This document shows positions 34,268 to 42,943 of a DNA stretch of 64,000 nt, one piece after another. The notes below the pieces were generated by a model. It ran no database searches. It had not been told where the DNA came from and saw only the letters and a program-made list of their open reading frames with translations. The position numbers were made by a program, and so were the translations under genes. This stretch comes from Thermatribacter sp048814795. GTDB lineage: Bacteria > Atribacterota > Atribacteria > Atribacterales > Thermatribacteraceae. Position 1 is the stretch's first letter. The number at the start of each line of letters is the position of its first letter. The stretch lies in NCBI GenBank assembly GCA_048814795.1, contig CP184673.1, positions 1,550,001 to 1,614,000 on the forward strand, given 5' to 3'.

Positions 34268-34531
34268 ATGAAAAGAAACCTTGATAACAGCAACTTCTGG
34301 AAAAGTGTGGGACAAATCTGGGACATTTCCTGGATGAGTATAGCACCCATATTGTTTGGTCTTTTTTTAGGTCAGTATCTCGACAGGAAGTACCCCCTGG
34401 GTTTTTCCTGGACTTTGTCTTTGCTTTCACTGGGTGCCTTCCTGGGCTTTTACAATCTGTATGACTTTTTAATGCGAGAAAGCCGCAAAAAAGATAATCA
34501 GGAGGAGATCCCCAAACGCAAAGATGATTAA
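34268..34531 (+). CDS. atpZ: ATP synthase accessory membrane protein AtpZ-like
   Basis: This 87-residue protein has two membrane helices with the family pattern GLFLGQYLDRKYPLGFSWT, typical of the ATPase_gene1/AtpZ group encoded at the front of many atp operons. Studied members help assemble the c-ring and may conduct Mg2+. ATG 34268 was chosen because the conserved part begins after it and the promoter lies directly upstream; the longer reading to 34235 would run through the promoter. Its stop overlaps the next gene start by 8 bases. Confidence 0.8.
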   Translation: MKRNLDNSNFWKSVGQIWDISWMSIAPILFGLFLGQYLDRKYPLGFSWTLSLLSLGAFLGFYNLYDFLMRESRKKDNQEEIPKRKDD

Positions 34532-34799
34532 ACAGTTTCTCATGGCTTTGGCAGGAAGTATAGCACTGGCCAACATAACACTTTCTATTTTATTTTTAGA
34601 AGTTAAAAAAATAGCTTTTAAGAAAAGGTTACCGTCTCCGCGAGATAGACTTTTTAGGCAGGGCATATTTATTCTCTTTTTCTGGTTTTTAATATCTCCT
34701 TTGCAGGTAAACGCACTTCTGATTGCAATTCTACTCCCCATTAGTTACACTCTTTCTCTGTACTTTTACACAAAATTTTTGTTCAGGGAGATGAGTTGA
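34524..34799 (+). CDS. Small membrane protein, AtpI-like
   Basis: This 91-residue hydrophobic protein has about three membrane helices separated by a basic loop (KKIAFKKRLPSPRDRL). Its size, position between atpZ and atpB, and coupling to both neighbours (8-base overlap upstream, ATGA-like overlap with atpB) fit AtpI, the ATP synthase assembly protein. The sequence itself carries no strong motif, so the name rests mainly on context. Confidence 0.6.
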   Translation: MIKQFLMALAGSIALANITLSILFLEVKKIAFKKRLPSPRDRLFRQGIFILFFWFLISPLQVNALLIAILLPISYTLSLYFYTKFLFREMS

Positions 34800-35464
34800 T
34801 GGAAGAACTGCTAAACCCTCGCATCATTTTCTGGATATGGGTTCTTCCGGTAACCAAAACTGTGATTGCTACCTGGCTGGTAATGGCCTTTCTGGTAGTG
34901 AGCTCGATACTGCTTACCAGAAAAATGACCCTCATTCCAGGAAGACTGCAAAACATAGTCGAATTGTTTGTAGAAGCGATCCTCAACCTTATTGAGGGAA
35001 TGTCTCCAGGATATGGAAGGCAGTTTTTGCCTTTAGTGGGAACTCTTGCTCTCTTCATTGGAACCTCTAATCTCACCAATCTGGTGCCCGGCTTGCAGGC
35101 TCCAACAGCAAATTTTAACACTACTTTAGCTCTCGCTCTGATAGTTTTTTTTGCTGTTCCTTACTACGGAATTCGCAATCAGGGTTTGCGCAATTATCTT
35201 AAAACTTATATCTCTCCATCCCCAATTCTTGCACCTTTTCACATAATAGGCGAAATAACTCGCACGCTCTCCCTGGCTTTGCGACTTTTTGGAAATATTC
35301 TTGGAGAAGAAATCATCATTGCCATTCTCTTTATGTTGGCACCGCTCTTTTTACCAGTACCAATGATGCTTTTTAGTATCTTTACCGGAATTATTCAGGC
35401 TTATATATTCACTATATTGACCGTGGTTTATCTGAGCGCTTCAGTTGAAAAAGCAGGTCATTAG
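34799..35464 (+). CDS. atpB: ATP synthase F0 subunit a
   Basis: This 221-residue membrane subunit forms the ion half-channels next to the c-ring. The essential Arg is in TLSLALRLFGNILGEE, and GTSNLTNLVPGLQAPTANFNT is the conserved second-half loop. The C-terminal helices (LFSIFTGIIQAYIFTILTVVYLSAS) are typical. The ATG at 34799 overlaps the TGA of the preceding gene. It lies in the usual place before atpE. Confidence 0.95.
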   Translation: MEELLNPRIIFWIWVLPVTKTVIATWLVMAFLVVSSILLTRKMTLIPGRLQNIVELFVEAILNLIEGMSPGYGRQFLPLVGTLALFIGTSNLTNLVPGLQAPTANFNTTLALALIVFFAVPYYGIRNQGLRNYLKTYISPSPILAPFHIIGEITRTLSLALRLFGNILGEEIIIAILFMLAPLFLPVPMMLFSIFTGIIQAYIFTILTVVYLSASVEKAGH

Positions 35465-35500
35465 TGGTAGATTTTTCTCAATCTGAAGGGAGGACTGAAA

Positions 35501-35767
35501 ATGCAGGGAGAAATGCTATTTTTATGCGTTACCGTTTTTACTGCTGGCTTCTCCATAGCCATCGGGGTTATTTTCCCAGCCCTGGGACAGGGAAGAGCCT
35601 GTAGCAAGGCTCTGGAAGGCATAGCACGCCAGCCAGAAGCGACCAACGACATAAGCAGAACCCTCTTCGTGGGGTTAGCACTACTTGAGTCACTGGCTAT
35701 TTACGTGCTGGTAGTTTCCCTAATATTGCTTTTTGCCAATCCGCTGATCAAATACGTTTTTAAATAG
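35501..35767 (+). CDS. atpE: ATP synthase F0 subunit c, sodium-type motif
   Basis: This 88-residue subunit has two membrane helices joined by the polar loop ARQPEA and forms the rotor ring. The ion-binding residues are Gln30, Glu63 and Ser64, with Tyr68 following (GQGRACSK and LLESLAIYVL). These match the sodium-binding Gln/Glu/Ser/Tyr set of the Ilyobacter tartaricus ring, except that Thr is replaced by Leu65. Sodium coupling is therefore likely but not certain. GGGAGGA precedes the ATG. The gap to atpF is 4 bases. Confidence 0.95.
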   Translation: MQGEMLFLCVTVFTAGFSIAIGVIFPALGQGRACSKALEGIARQPEATNDISRTLFVGLALLESLAIYVLVVSLILLFANPLIKYVFK

Positions 35768-35771
35768 AAGA

Positions 35772-36293
35772 TTGCCAATGCTGGAAGTAGATCGTAGCTT
35801 GATTTTTCAAATTATTAACTTTGTAGTCCTGGTTTTTTTGCTTATTCGTTTCCTTTTTAAACCTGTCTTAAAAGCACTGGACAGACGCTCTCAAAAAATA
35901 CGTAATGAGCTGGAAGAAATAGAGAAAACCCGTGAGGAACTGAGAAAATTAAAAGAAAAGTATGAAGAAGAGGAACGCTCCATCCAGCAGAGATACAGAG
36001 AAGCCCTGGAGAGAGCCAACCAAGAAGCTTCACAAATGAAAGCCACCATCATTGAAGAAGCATACCAGGAAGCAGAAAAAATTAAAAGAGAATATGAAAC
36101 AAGAGCCCAGAGGGAAATAGAAAGATTGCGTAAGGAACTACGAGAAGAAATAGTAGAAATCGCGGTGGCCATAGCCGGCAAAATTCTCCAAGAACACATT
36201 ACATCACAAATACAGGAGCGTTTGATCGATGAGATGCTTGACGCTGCATTAAATAAGATAAAATCTCGAATGAGTATAACCCATGAGAAATAA
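35772..36293 (+). CDS. atpF: ATP synthase F0 subunit b
   Basis: This 173-residue peripheral stalk subunit has one N-terminal membrane helix (about 8-28, IFQIINFVVLVFLLIRFLF) followed by a long charged coiled coil to about residue 140 and the conserved IAVAIAGKILQEHI segment. The length is normal, and it ends before any delta-like domain, so the missing delta N-terminal domain has not been fused here. It overlaps the short delta gene by 11 bases. Confidence 0.94.
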   Translation: MPMLEVDRSLIFQIINFVVLVFLLIRFLFKPVLKALDRRSQKIRNELEEIEKTREELRKLKEKYEEEERSIQQRYREALERANQEASQMKATIIEEAYQEAEKIKREYETRAQREIERLRKELREEIVEIAVAIAGKILQEHITSQIQERLIDEMLDAALNKIKSRMSITHEK

Positions 36294-36513
36294 AAAAGAG
36301 ATAGTAACACTAATAACTCCCTTCTCTCTTACAGCAAAACAAAAACAAATCATAATTCAGAAGCTTTCTCCCTTTGCTGGCAGTAACTATCTTAAAATAA
36401 GGGAGAAAATTGATCCTTCGTTAATTGGAGGAGTAATCATTATGTGGCGGGACTTTTACATTGACTGTAGCATCAAAACCCAGCTGGAAAAGTTAAAGAA
36501 GGAGCTGCTGTAA
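36283..36513 (+). CDS. atpH: ATP synthase F1 delta subunit, C-terminal domain only
   Basis: This 76-residue protein aligns with only the C-terminal domain of delta/OSCP: VTLITPFSLTAKQKQIIIQK, then KIDPSLIGGVIIMW and the end IDCSIKTQLEKLKKEL. Normal delta has about 180 residues, with an N-terminal six-helix bundle that grips the alpha subunits. That bundle is absent here and cannot fit in the 11-base overlap with atpF. The ATG is clear and translation is coupled. The order atpF-atpH-atpA is standard. Either the peripheral stalk is built differently in this organism, or another protein supplies the bundle. Confidence 0.88.
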   Translation: MRNKKEIVTLITPFSLTAKQKQIIIQKLSPFAGSNYLKIREKIDPSLIGGVIIMWRDFYIDCSIKTQLEKLKKELL

Positions 36514-36517
36514 ACCT

Positions 36518-38035
36518 ATGTCCCTGGTGTCAGAAGTTTTGCAAAAAGCAAAAAAAGTTGTAGAAGAATTTCGACTGGAACCTCAAATTGGGGAAATCGG
36601 TTACGTTAGGGAAATTAGAGATGGCATCGCGGTTGTAGAGGGGCTACAGGAAGCATTTATGGGGGAGAAGATATTATTCGAGGGAGAAGTTGTGGGACAG
36701 GTCTTTTCCTTAGAAAAGGATTCTCTGCAGTGTATTATATTTGGTGACTATACCCAGCTTCATACTGGTAGCCAGGTTTTCAGGAGCGGAGAGCAGCTCA
36801 CTGTTCCTGTAGGAGAAGAATTGTTAGGAAGAACCATTGATCCGCTGGGCAGAGCCATTGATGGTGGAGAACCTATTTTCTGTAAGGGGAAAAGGCCGAT
36901 TTTTTTTGAAGCCCCTCCGATCACTGCCCGTAGCCCAGTCCGGAGAACCCTCTTTACAGGAATTAAAATCATTGATGCTGTAATTCCCCTGGGAAAAGGT
37001 CAACGGGAGCTAATAATAGGAGATCGTCGCACCGGTAAAACTTCCATAGCTTTTGACATAATTCTCAACCAGAGAGGAAAAAACGTGGTATGCATATACG
37101 TAGCCATAGGGCAAAAACTCTCTGTTGTGAAAGAACTGGTAGAAAATCTAAAGCGTTACCAAGCAATCGACTACAGTATAGTAGTCTGCGCTTCTTCGGA
37201 AGACCCACCAGCCATGGTGTATCTTGCTCCCTACAGTGGCTGTGCCATTGCCGAGTACTTCATGTATGGTGGTCATGACACCCTGATCGTTTATGACGAC
37301 CTGACAAAACATGCTGCAAGCTATCGTTCTCTTTCTCTGTTAATGAAACGTCCCCCAGGGAGAGAATCTTATCCCGGGGATATATTCTACATCCATTCTA
37401 GCCTCCTGGAACGTAGCGCTCAGCTAAGTGAAAAGTATGGAGGAGGCTCCATGACTGCTCTACCCGTGATTGAAACTCAGGAAGGGGACATTTCAGCATA
37501 TATTCCGACCAATCTAATTTCGATAACCGACGGTCAAATTTATCTTGAAAGCGCTTTACTTGCGCGAGGTTTTGGACCTCCTGTAAATGTGGGGCTATCA
37601 GTATCCAGGGTTGGAGGAGAAGCACAAACCCCAATTATGAAAAAGATTGCGCGGCGAGTGCGTCTTGACCTTTCCCAGTATTTTGAACTCGAAGAGTTCG
37701 CCAGGTTTAGCGCTGACCTCGACGAAGTAACTCAAAAACAGCTAAACCATGGGAAACGGGTTTTTGCTCTTCTCTCTCAACCTCCGTTTTCACCTCTCGA
37801 CATTGCTCTTGAAATACTGGTTATTTTTGCAGCCACGCGTGGCCTGGTCGATGAAATTCCTCTTGAAAAAATGAGAGAATGGGAAACTCTCCTCTGTAAG
37901 AAAGTTATAAAAGAAAAACCAGATCTTCTGGAGCGGCTGCGCAAAGACAGAGATTTATTCACAGAACTTGAGGAGAAGATGCGTGATTACATTCAAAACT
38001 TTAATCAGCTTTATTTAAAGGGGCAGATTCAGTGA
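36518..38035 (+). CDS. atpA: ATP synthase F1 subunit alpha
   Basis: This 505-residue non-catalytic nucleotide-binding subunit has the Walker A GDRRTGKT at 168-175 (usually GDRQTGKT) and the arginine finger in SVSRVGGEAQTPIMKK. The usual C-terminal helical domain follows. The N-terminal helix (residues 1-20) that would meet the delta N-terminal domain is present and of normal length, although that delta domain is missing. It starts 4 bases after atpH. Its stop overlaps the GTG start of atpG. Confidence 0.97.
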   Translation: MSLVSEVLQKAKKVVEEFRLEPQIGEIGYVREIRDGIAVVEGLQEAFMGEKILFEGEVVGQVFSLEKDSLQCIIFGDYTQLHTGSQVFRSGEQLTVPVGEELLGRTIDPLGRAIDGGEPIFCKGKRPIFFEAPPITARSPVRRTLFTGIKIIDAVIPLGKGQRELIIGDRRTGKTSIAFDIILNQRGKNVVCIYVAIGQKLSVVKELVENLKRYQAIDYSIVVCASSEDPPAMVYLAPYSGCAIAEYFMYGGHDTLIVYDDLTKHAASYRSLSLLMKRPPGRESYPGDIFYIHSSLLERSAQLSEKYGGGSMTALPVIETQEGDISAYIPTNLISITDGQIYLESALLARGFGPPVNVGLSVSRVGGEAQTPIMKKIARRVRLDLSQYFELEEFARFSADLDEVTQKQLNHGKRVFALLSQPPFSPLDIALEILVIFAATRGLVDEIPLEKMREWETLLCKKVIKEKPDLLERLRKDRDLFTELEEKMRDYIQNFNQLYLKGQIQ

Positions 38036-38904
38036 CCAAGTTAAGCGAGATCAGGCGGAAAATGGATCTGGTAAAGGATATAGAGCATCTCACCCGTACC
38101 ATGAAAACCATATCAGCAATTCGCTGGAGGATGAGTCGCAATCTGTTGCAACCAGCCGTGGATTTCCGTTTGAAACTGGAGCTGGCTTTGGAGTTAACAG
38201 CACTCCATCTGGAAGAAGCAATTCTCTCTTCAGAAAAAAAGCTGGCTCTTCTGGGAATTTTCTCAGACCGAGGTCTGGTGGGTGGATTTAATCAAGGTGT
38301 TGCAAAACACATGCTCAAATTTGCCCAGGAAATACAAAGCTCATCAAAAGAAGTTTACCTCCTGATATTGGGCAAGCAGGGTAGAAATTATCTGATGGGC
38401 CAGGGTTATTCCATCTTTTTTTCTCAACCTTTAAGGGTTATCCGCGTCCCCCGCTATGAGCACACAAAGAGGTTAAGCCAGCAAATAAGGAGTTTTCTGT
38501 CCGAAAAAGGCTTCGATTCTCTTTATATCTTTTATAATGCTTATCTTTCGGTCACCCAGTATCAGCTGGTTCAAAAAAGAATTTACCCGTTTTATCCCCA
38601 ATCGAAGCATCTCTTTCAGGATAAAAGGACTATCCTAAAAGACAGCTTTGAGATTCTTGGTAGTCCGGAAAACCTGTACAAATCTCTCCAGGAAAAACAC
38701 TTTAGTGCATGTCTTTACGAAGCAGTAATTCAGTCTTTTATGAGTGAGCAGGCAACTCGCCTAAGGCTTATGGATAGCGCAACTACCCACTCAAGGGAAA
38801 CACTGGAAAAACTTGGCCTCCTTTATCACAAAAAGAGGCAGGAAAAAATAACCAGAGAACTAAGCGAGGTTATATCGGCTTCCATGGTAGAAGGGGCAAT
38901 GTAA
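38032..38904 (+). CDS. atpG: ATP synthase F1 subunit gamma
   Basis: This 290-residue central rotor shaft has the conserved N-terminal helix (KLSEIRRKMDLVKDIEHLTR) and the C-terminal helix (SEQATRLRLMDSATTHSRET), with the Rossmann-like middle (ALLGIFSDRGLVGGFNQGV). The start is GTG 38032, overlapping the atpA stop by four bases. atpD follows immediately. Confidence 0.96.
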   Translation: MTKLSEIRRKMDLVKDIEHLTRTMKTISAIRWRMSRNLLQPAVDFRLKLELALELTALHLEEAILSSEKKLALLGIFSDRGLVGGFNQGVAKHMLKFAQEIQSSSKEVYLLILGKQGRNYLMGQGYSIFFSQPLRVIRVPRYEHTKRLSQQIRSFLSEKGFDSLYIFYNAYLSVTQYQLVQKRIYPFYPQSKHLFQDKRTILKDSFEILGSPENLYKSLQEKHFSACLYEAVIQSFMSEQATRLRLMDSATTHSRETLEKLGLLYHKKRQEKITRELSEVISASMVEGAM

Positions 38905-40338
38905 ATGGAAAGAAACCGTGAGCCGGTTGGTAAAGTAATCAGAATAGCCGGTCAAGTAGTGGACGTGATTTTTTCGGAAGAAGAACTGCCAGCCATTCAC
39001 AACATATTGGTGATTAAACAACGTAACAATTCAGAAACAGAAACTCCTCCGCTCCTACTTGAGGTGCAAAGTCATCAGGGAAAAGGGGTTGTGAGGTGTC
39101 TGGCGCTTCAAGATACCAAGGGTTTACAACGAGGAGCGAAGGCGCACGATTCTGGTAACCCCCTCATGGTCCCGGTTGGAAAGGAAACTCTAGGAAGAGT
39201 ATTCAACGTTTTTGGTGAGCCAATTGACGATCTTGGTTCCCTGAGAGGTCCCCAGAAAAGCTCCATACATAAGCCTCCGCCTCCTTTCACTGAAAGGATC
39301 GCCTCAACTCAAATATTTGAAACGGGTATAAAGGTAATCGACCTCCTCTGCCCTTACCTCCGGGGTGGCAAGACAGGCCTTTTTGGTGGCGCTGGAGTAG
39401 GAAAAACAGTACTGATAATGGAACTCATTCACCGTACAGCAACTGCCCACCGCGGAGTATCAGTCTTCGCCGGTGTGGGTGAAAGAATGCGTGAAGGTAA
39501 CGAACTGTGGCTGCAGATGCAAAAGAGTGGAGTATTGAACCACACTGTTTTGGTCTTTGGTCAGATGAACGAACCTCCTGGAGCACGTTTTCGGACCGTT
39601 TTCTCAGCACTCACTATGGCTGAATTTTTCAGAGATGTATTTTCTCAGGATGTTTTACTATTTATTGACAATATTTTCCGCTATATCCAGGCAGGAGCTG
39701 AAGTCTCAGCTCTGCTCGGCAGATTACCCTCGGCAGTAGGATACCAGCCCACCCTGCAGGAAGAAATTGGCATGGTTGAAGAGAGGATAACTTCCACCGT
39801 AAACGGGTCGATAACTTCAGTGCAGGCAGTTTACGTGCCTGCTGACGATTTGACTGACCCAGCTCCAGCAACTACCTTTGCACACCTTGATGCCACCACA
39901 GTGCTTTCCAGAAAACTTTTCGAACAGGGTTTCTACCCAGCAGTGGATATCCTCCAGTCCAGTTCTCGTGCTCTGAATGCTCTGGTTGTGGGCGAACGCC
40001 ATTTCCGACTTGCCCAGGAAGCCAGAAAGATCGTTGCCCATTACTTTGACCTGCAGGACATAATAGCCCTTCTGGGTATTGAAGAGCTTTCCGAAGAAGA
40101 CAGAAAAATAGTAAAACGCGCTCGAAGATTACAGCGCTTCCTTACGCAACCTTTCTTTGTGGCAGAAAACTTTACTGGATTACCCGGGGTTTTTGTTCCC
40201 CTTGAAGAAACCCTGGAAGGTGTAGAAATGATTGTAGAGGGAGAATGTGATGATTGGCCAGAACAGGCTTTCTACATGGTAGGTAGTATTGATGAAGCAA
40301 AAGAAAAATTTGACCAGTTGAAAGTTAAGGGTCAATGA
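38905..40338 (+). CDS. atpD: ATP synthase F1 subunit beta
   Basis: This 477-residue catalytic subunit has Walker A GGAGVGKT at 161-168, the catalytic Glu in GVGERMREGNELW, Walker B in VLLFIDNIFRYIQAGAEVS, and the DELSEED lever as EELSEED. It joins atpG without a gap and overlaps atpC by 4 bases. All residues needed for ATP hydrolysis and synthesis are present. Confidence 0.97.
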   Translation: MERNREPVGKVIRIAGQVVDVIFSEEELPAIHNILVIKQRNNSETETPPLLLEVQSHQGKGVVRCLALQDTKGLQRGAKAHDSGNPLMVPVGKETLGRVFNVFGEPIDDLGSLRGPQKSSIHKPPPPFTERIASTQIFETGIKVIDLLCPYLRGGKTGLFGGAGVGKTVLIMELIHRTATAHRGVSVFAGVGERMREGNELWLQMQKSGVLNHTVLVFGQMNEPPGARFRTVFSALTMAEFFRDVFSQDVLLFIDNIFRYIQAGAEVSALLGRLPSAVGYQPTLQEEIGMVEERITSTVNGSITSVQAVYVPADDLTDPAPATTFAHLDATTVLSRKLFEQGFYPAVDILQSSSRALNALVVGERHFRLAQEARKIVAHYFDLQDIIALLGIEELSEEDRKIVKRARRLQRFLTQPFFVAENFTGLPGVFVPLEETLEGVEMIVEGECDDWPEQAFYMVGSIDEAKEKFDQLKVKGQ

Positions 40339-40751
40339 GAGAGCTTCAAGTAGTGCTTTTAACACCCGAAGAAAAAACAATCCTGCAAAAGGTAAATTAT
40401 CTTCTTCTGGACTGCCCAGACGGGAAAAGAGGCATCCTTCCAGGACATGCCCCTGCAATAATCGAAGTGGCCATAGGTGTTATGGAAGTTCGTTTTCAAA
40501 GCGGAACAAGAGAATACTATGCACTTTCAGGAGGAATCGCAGAAGTTACCCCTAAAGCAGTTACCATTCTTACTGAAACCTGTGAAAGAGGAAGTGAAAT
40601 CGACGAGTTTAACACCAAAAGAACCCTGGAAAGTATCAGAAAAGAAATACAAGATAAAAAAGGGACTCCAGAAGCCATTCGTTTAGAAACCAAGTTACTG
40701 TTCTCCTTGGCAAAGCTTAAAGCCCGAGAATTGAGCCAGAGAAGAAGATAA
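40335..40751 (+). CDS. atpC: ATP synthase F1 subunit epsilon
   Basis: This 138-residue subunit has the N-terminal beta sandwich (GKRGILPGHAPAIIEVAIG, then YYALSGGIAEVTPKAVTILTE) and a C-terminal pair of helices that can inhibit ATP hydrolysis. It overlaps atpD by 4 bases and is the last gene of the operon. It converges with wecB, whose stop is 11 bases away. Confidence 0.94.
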   Translation: MRELQVVLLTPEEKTILQKVNYLLLDCPDGKRGILPGHAPAIIEVAIGVMEVRFQSGTREYYALSGGIAEVTPKAVTILTETCERGSEIDEFNTKRTLESIRKEIQDKKGTPEAIRLETKLLFSLAKLKARELSQRRR

Positions 40752-40762
40752 AACTAACCTTT

Positions 40763-41902
40763 TCAACCCTTAAACTCTTCTATTTTTTGAGAACAAAACC
40801 CCAGAAGATTCTCTATCGCCTGCTCTATGCGTTCTGCTGCTTTACCATCACCAAACACTAAATGAGGATTTTGTCCTCTCCCAAGGGGGATTCTCTTTGC
40901 AGCCTCTTCAACAATTCTCTCTCTCGAACACCCAACCAGAATGCCCAGGCCCGCCTCAAGCAGTTCAGGTCTTTCGGTAACCTCTCTGGTAACCAGGACC
41001 GGAACCCCCAGAGCTGGTGCTTCCTCCTGTATGCCTCCTGAATCACTTATTACCAGCTTACTCCTGGAGAGAAGCTTTATGAAGTCTGGATAAGCAAGCG
41101 TTGAAAAAAGAAAAACATTAGGTATATCCTTCAATAAAGAATAAACGGCATTTTTAACCACAGGATTGGGATGAACGGAAAAGAAGAAGTTCACATCCGC
41201 AAATCTCCTAGATAATTCTTTAATCGCAAGGGCCACTTCTTCAATCCCTCTGCCCCAATTTTCTCTGCGGTGAGCTGTTACAGTAACTACCTTGCTGGAA
41301 ACATTTAGAATTTTTTCGAGTGTTTTGTTCAGAAAAGCTTTTTTCTGGGTCGAAATTATTTGTAGAGCATCCACAATGGTATTACCCGTAACCAGAATCT
41401 TACCTTCGCTTATACCTTCACGAAGCAAGTTCGCTCTGGCTCGCTGGGTAGGAGCACAGTGAAGGTCAACAAGACGAGCTATAAGAACCCGATTTGCCTC
41501 TTCAGGGAAGGGCTGGAACTTGTTTCCGGTCCGCAAACCTGCTTCGACATGGACACAGGGAATCCGACAGTAAAAAGCAGAAAGTGCCCCGCAGAAAGCT
41601 GTGGTGGTGTCTCCCTGGACTACCAATAAATCTGGTTTTTCAAACATCAATACTTCTTCAAGACGGAAACATAGTTTGCTAGTCAAATATCCCAGACTCT
41701 GGCGCTCATCCATAACTTCCAGATCATATTCGGGGACGATACCAAACACAGCGAGAAACTCTCTGGACATCTCTCGGTGTTGGCCCGTGTTAACAACCAC
41801 ACAGGAGAGTCTTTCATTGTGTTTAAGCCTAAGAATCAGGGGGGCGAGCTTGATAACTTCTGGTCTGGTGCCCAAAACAAAGAGAACCTTAGCTTTGTCC
41901 AA
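40763..41902 (-). CDS. wecB: UDP-N-acetylglucosamine 2-epimerase (non-hydrolysing)
   Basis: This 379-residue enzyme converts UDP-GlcNAc to UDP-ManNAc for cell-surface polysaccharide. Motifs include the start FVLGTRPEVIKLAPL, VQGDTTTAFCGALSAF, HVEAGLRTGNKFQPFPEE, VTAHRRENWG and SDSGGIQEEAPALGVPVLV. The start is TTG 41902, with GAGGAG about 10 bases upstream, and it overlaps the wecA-like gene by 14 bases. It is the last gene of the long minus-strand run and converges with atpC. Confidence 0.95.
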   Translation of the reverse strand: MDKAKVLFVLGTRPEVIKLAPLILRLKHNERLSCVVVNTGQHREMSREFLAVFGIVPEYDLEVMDERQSLGYLTSKLCFRLEEVLMFEKPDLLVVQGDTTTAFCGALSAFYCRIPCVHVEAGLRTGNKFQPFPEEANRVLIARLVDLHCAPTQRARANLLREGISEGKILVTGNTIVDALQIISTQKKAFLNKTLEKILNVSSKVVTVTAHRRENWGRGIEEVALAIKELSRRFADVNFFFSVHPNPVVKNAVYSLLKDIPNVFLFSTLAYPDFIKLLSRSKLVISDSGGIQEEAPALGVPVLVTREVTERPELLEAGLGILVGCSRERIVEEAAKRIPLGRGQNPHLVFGDGKAAERIEQAIENLLGFCSQKIEEFKG

Positions 41903-42938
41903 CGGATTTTTCTCCTCCTACTTCAGTAACGCCGAGCTGGAGTCCCCACCTTAAAAACAAAAAGACCACCACCAGAACCAGAAGAAGCGAATAAGTGCTG
42001 TTCTGGAGATAGCGGTTTATGAAAATCGCTACCATACTGAAGACCAGACTTATGGAATAAAAGACCAGGACTGCTTTCCTGGTGCTATAACCCCGCTTCA
42101 ATAATCGGTGGTGAAGGTGTCCTTCATCGGGTGACATTAAGGGCAAACGGTTTTTCCTGCGACGCACGATGGCGAAAAAGGTATCAAAGATGGGAACACC
42201 AAGAACCAGAATGGGCACAAGAAGCGTAAAAGTAGCCGTGCTTTTCAAAGAACCCTGAACGGATATCGTCGAAAGGACTATACCTGCAAACAATGCTCCT
42301 CCATCTCCCAAGAAAATACGAGCTGGAGGAAAATTGTAGCACAGAAAGCCAAGTTCTGTCCCCATGAGCAAAAAAGCAATAAAAGCAGCCAAATACCTTC
42401 CTTCCTGTAAAGCAACTACACCCAGAGTGAAGGAGGCAATGGTAGCAATACCCGAAGAAAGACCGTCCATACCGTCTATTAGATTCAGAGCATTGGTTAT
42501 GCCCAGCATCCACAAAAAAGTTAAAGGGTAACCCCAGGCACCGAGGTACAGAATCGTTCCCCAAGGGAGAGTAAAAAAATTAACAACTACACCCGAAATC
42601 ATCAAAAGAACTATCCCCATAACTTGACCCAGGATCTTTAGTAAGGGAGGGAGCGAAATAAAATCGTCCACCAGGCCAGTCAGAAAGACTACGGAAATAC
42701 CCAGGAAGAAGAATGCAGGAAGCCTCAGTTCGAGCCAAAAGTTAGCCGCCAGGAGAACCAGCACAAAAGATAAGTAAACCGCTAATCCTCCAAGGCGAGA
42801 AATAGGATGCGAGTGAATCTTGCGCACACCCTGGGGATTATCGAGCCAGCCTTTACGGTGACTAAACCTGATAACCAGCGGAGTAAGCGTAAAAGAACCC
42901 AGGAAACCCAGTATAAAAACCAGAACCAGGTTTTTCAT
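41889..42938 (-). CDS. Undecaprenyl-phosphate GlcNAc-1-phosphate transferase family (WecA/TagO-like)
   Basis: This 349-residue membrane enzyme has about ten helices. It carries the MraY/WecA superfamily motifs GLVDDFISLPP, NLIDGMDGLSSG and RIFLGDGGALFAG, and the His-rich loop DEGHLHHRLLKRG that marks the WecA/TagO branch. It would load GlcNAc 1-phosphate onto undecaprenyl phosphate as the first step of a wall-linked or surface polysaccharide. Overlap with wecB, which supplies the next sugar, supports this. Confidence 0.92.
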   Translation of the reverse strand: MKNLVLVFILGFLGSFTLTPLVIRFSHRKGWLDNPQGVRKIHSHPISRLGGLAVYLSFVLVLLAANFWLELRLPAFFFLGISVVFLTGLVDDFISLPPLLKILGQVMGIVLLMISGVVVNFFTLPWGTILYLGAWGYPLTFLWMLGITNALNLIDGMDGLSSGIATIASFTLGVVALQEGRYLAAFIAFLLMGTELGFLCYNFPPARIFLGDGGALFAGIVLSTISVQGSLKSTATFTLLVPILVLGVPIFDTFFAIVRRRKNRLPLMSPDEGHLHHRLLKRGYSTRKAVLVFYSISLVFSMVAIFINRYLQNSTYSLLLVLVVVFLFLRWGLQLGVTEVGGEKSVGQS

Positions 42939-42943
42939 GAAAC

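Noticed and set aside
34268..40751. Possible N-ATPase (archaea-like gene order, no delta)
   Set aside because: The order Z-I-B-E-F-H-A-G-D-C is the ordinary F-type order, and a delta C-terminal domain is present, so this is a modified F-type enzyme.
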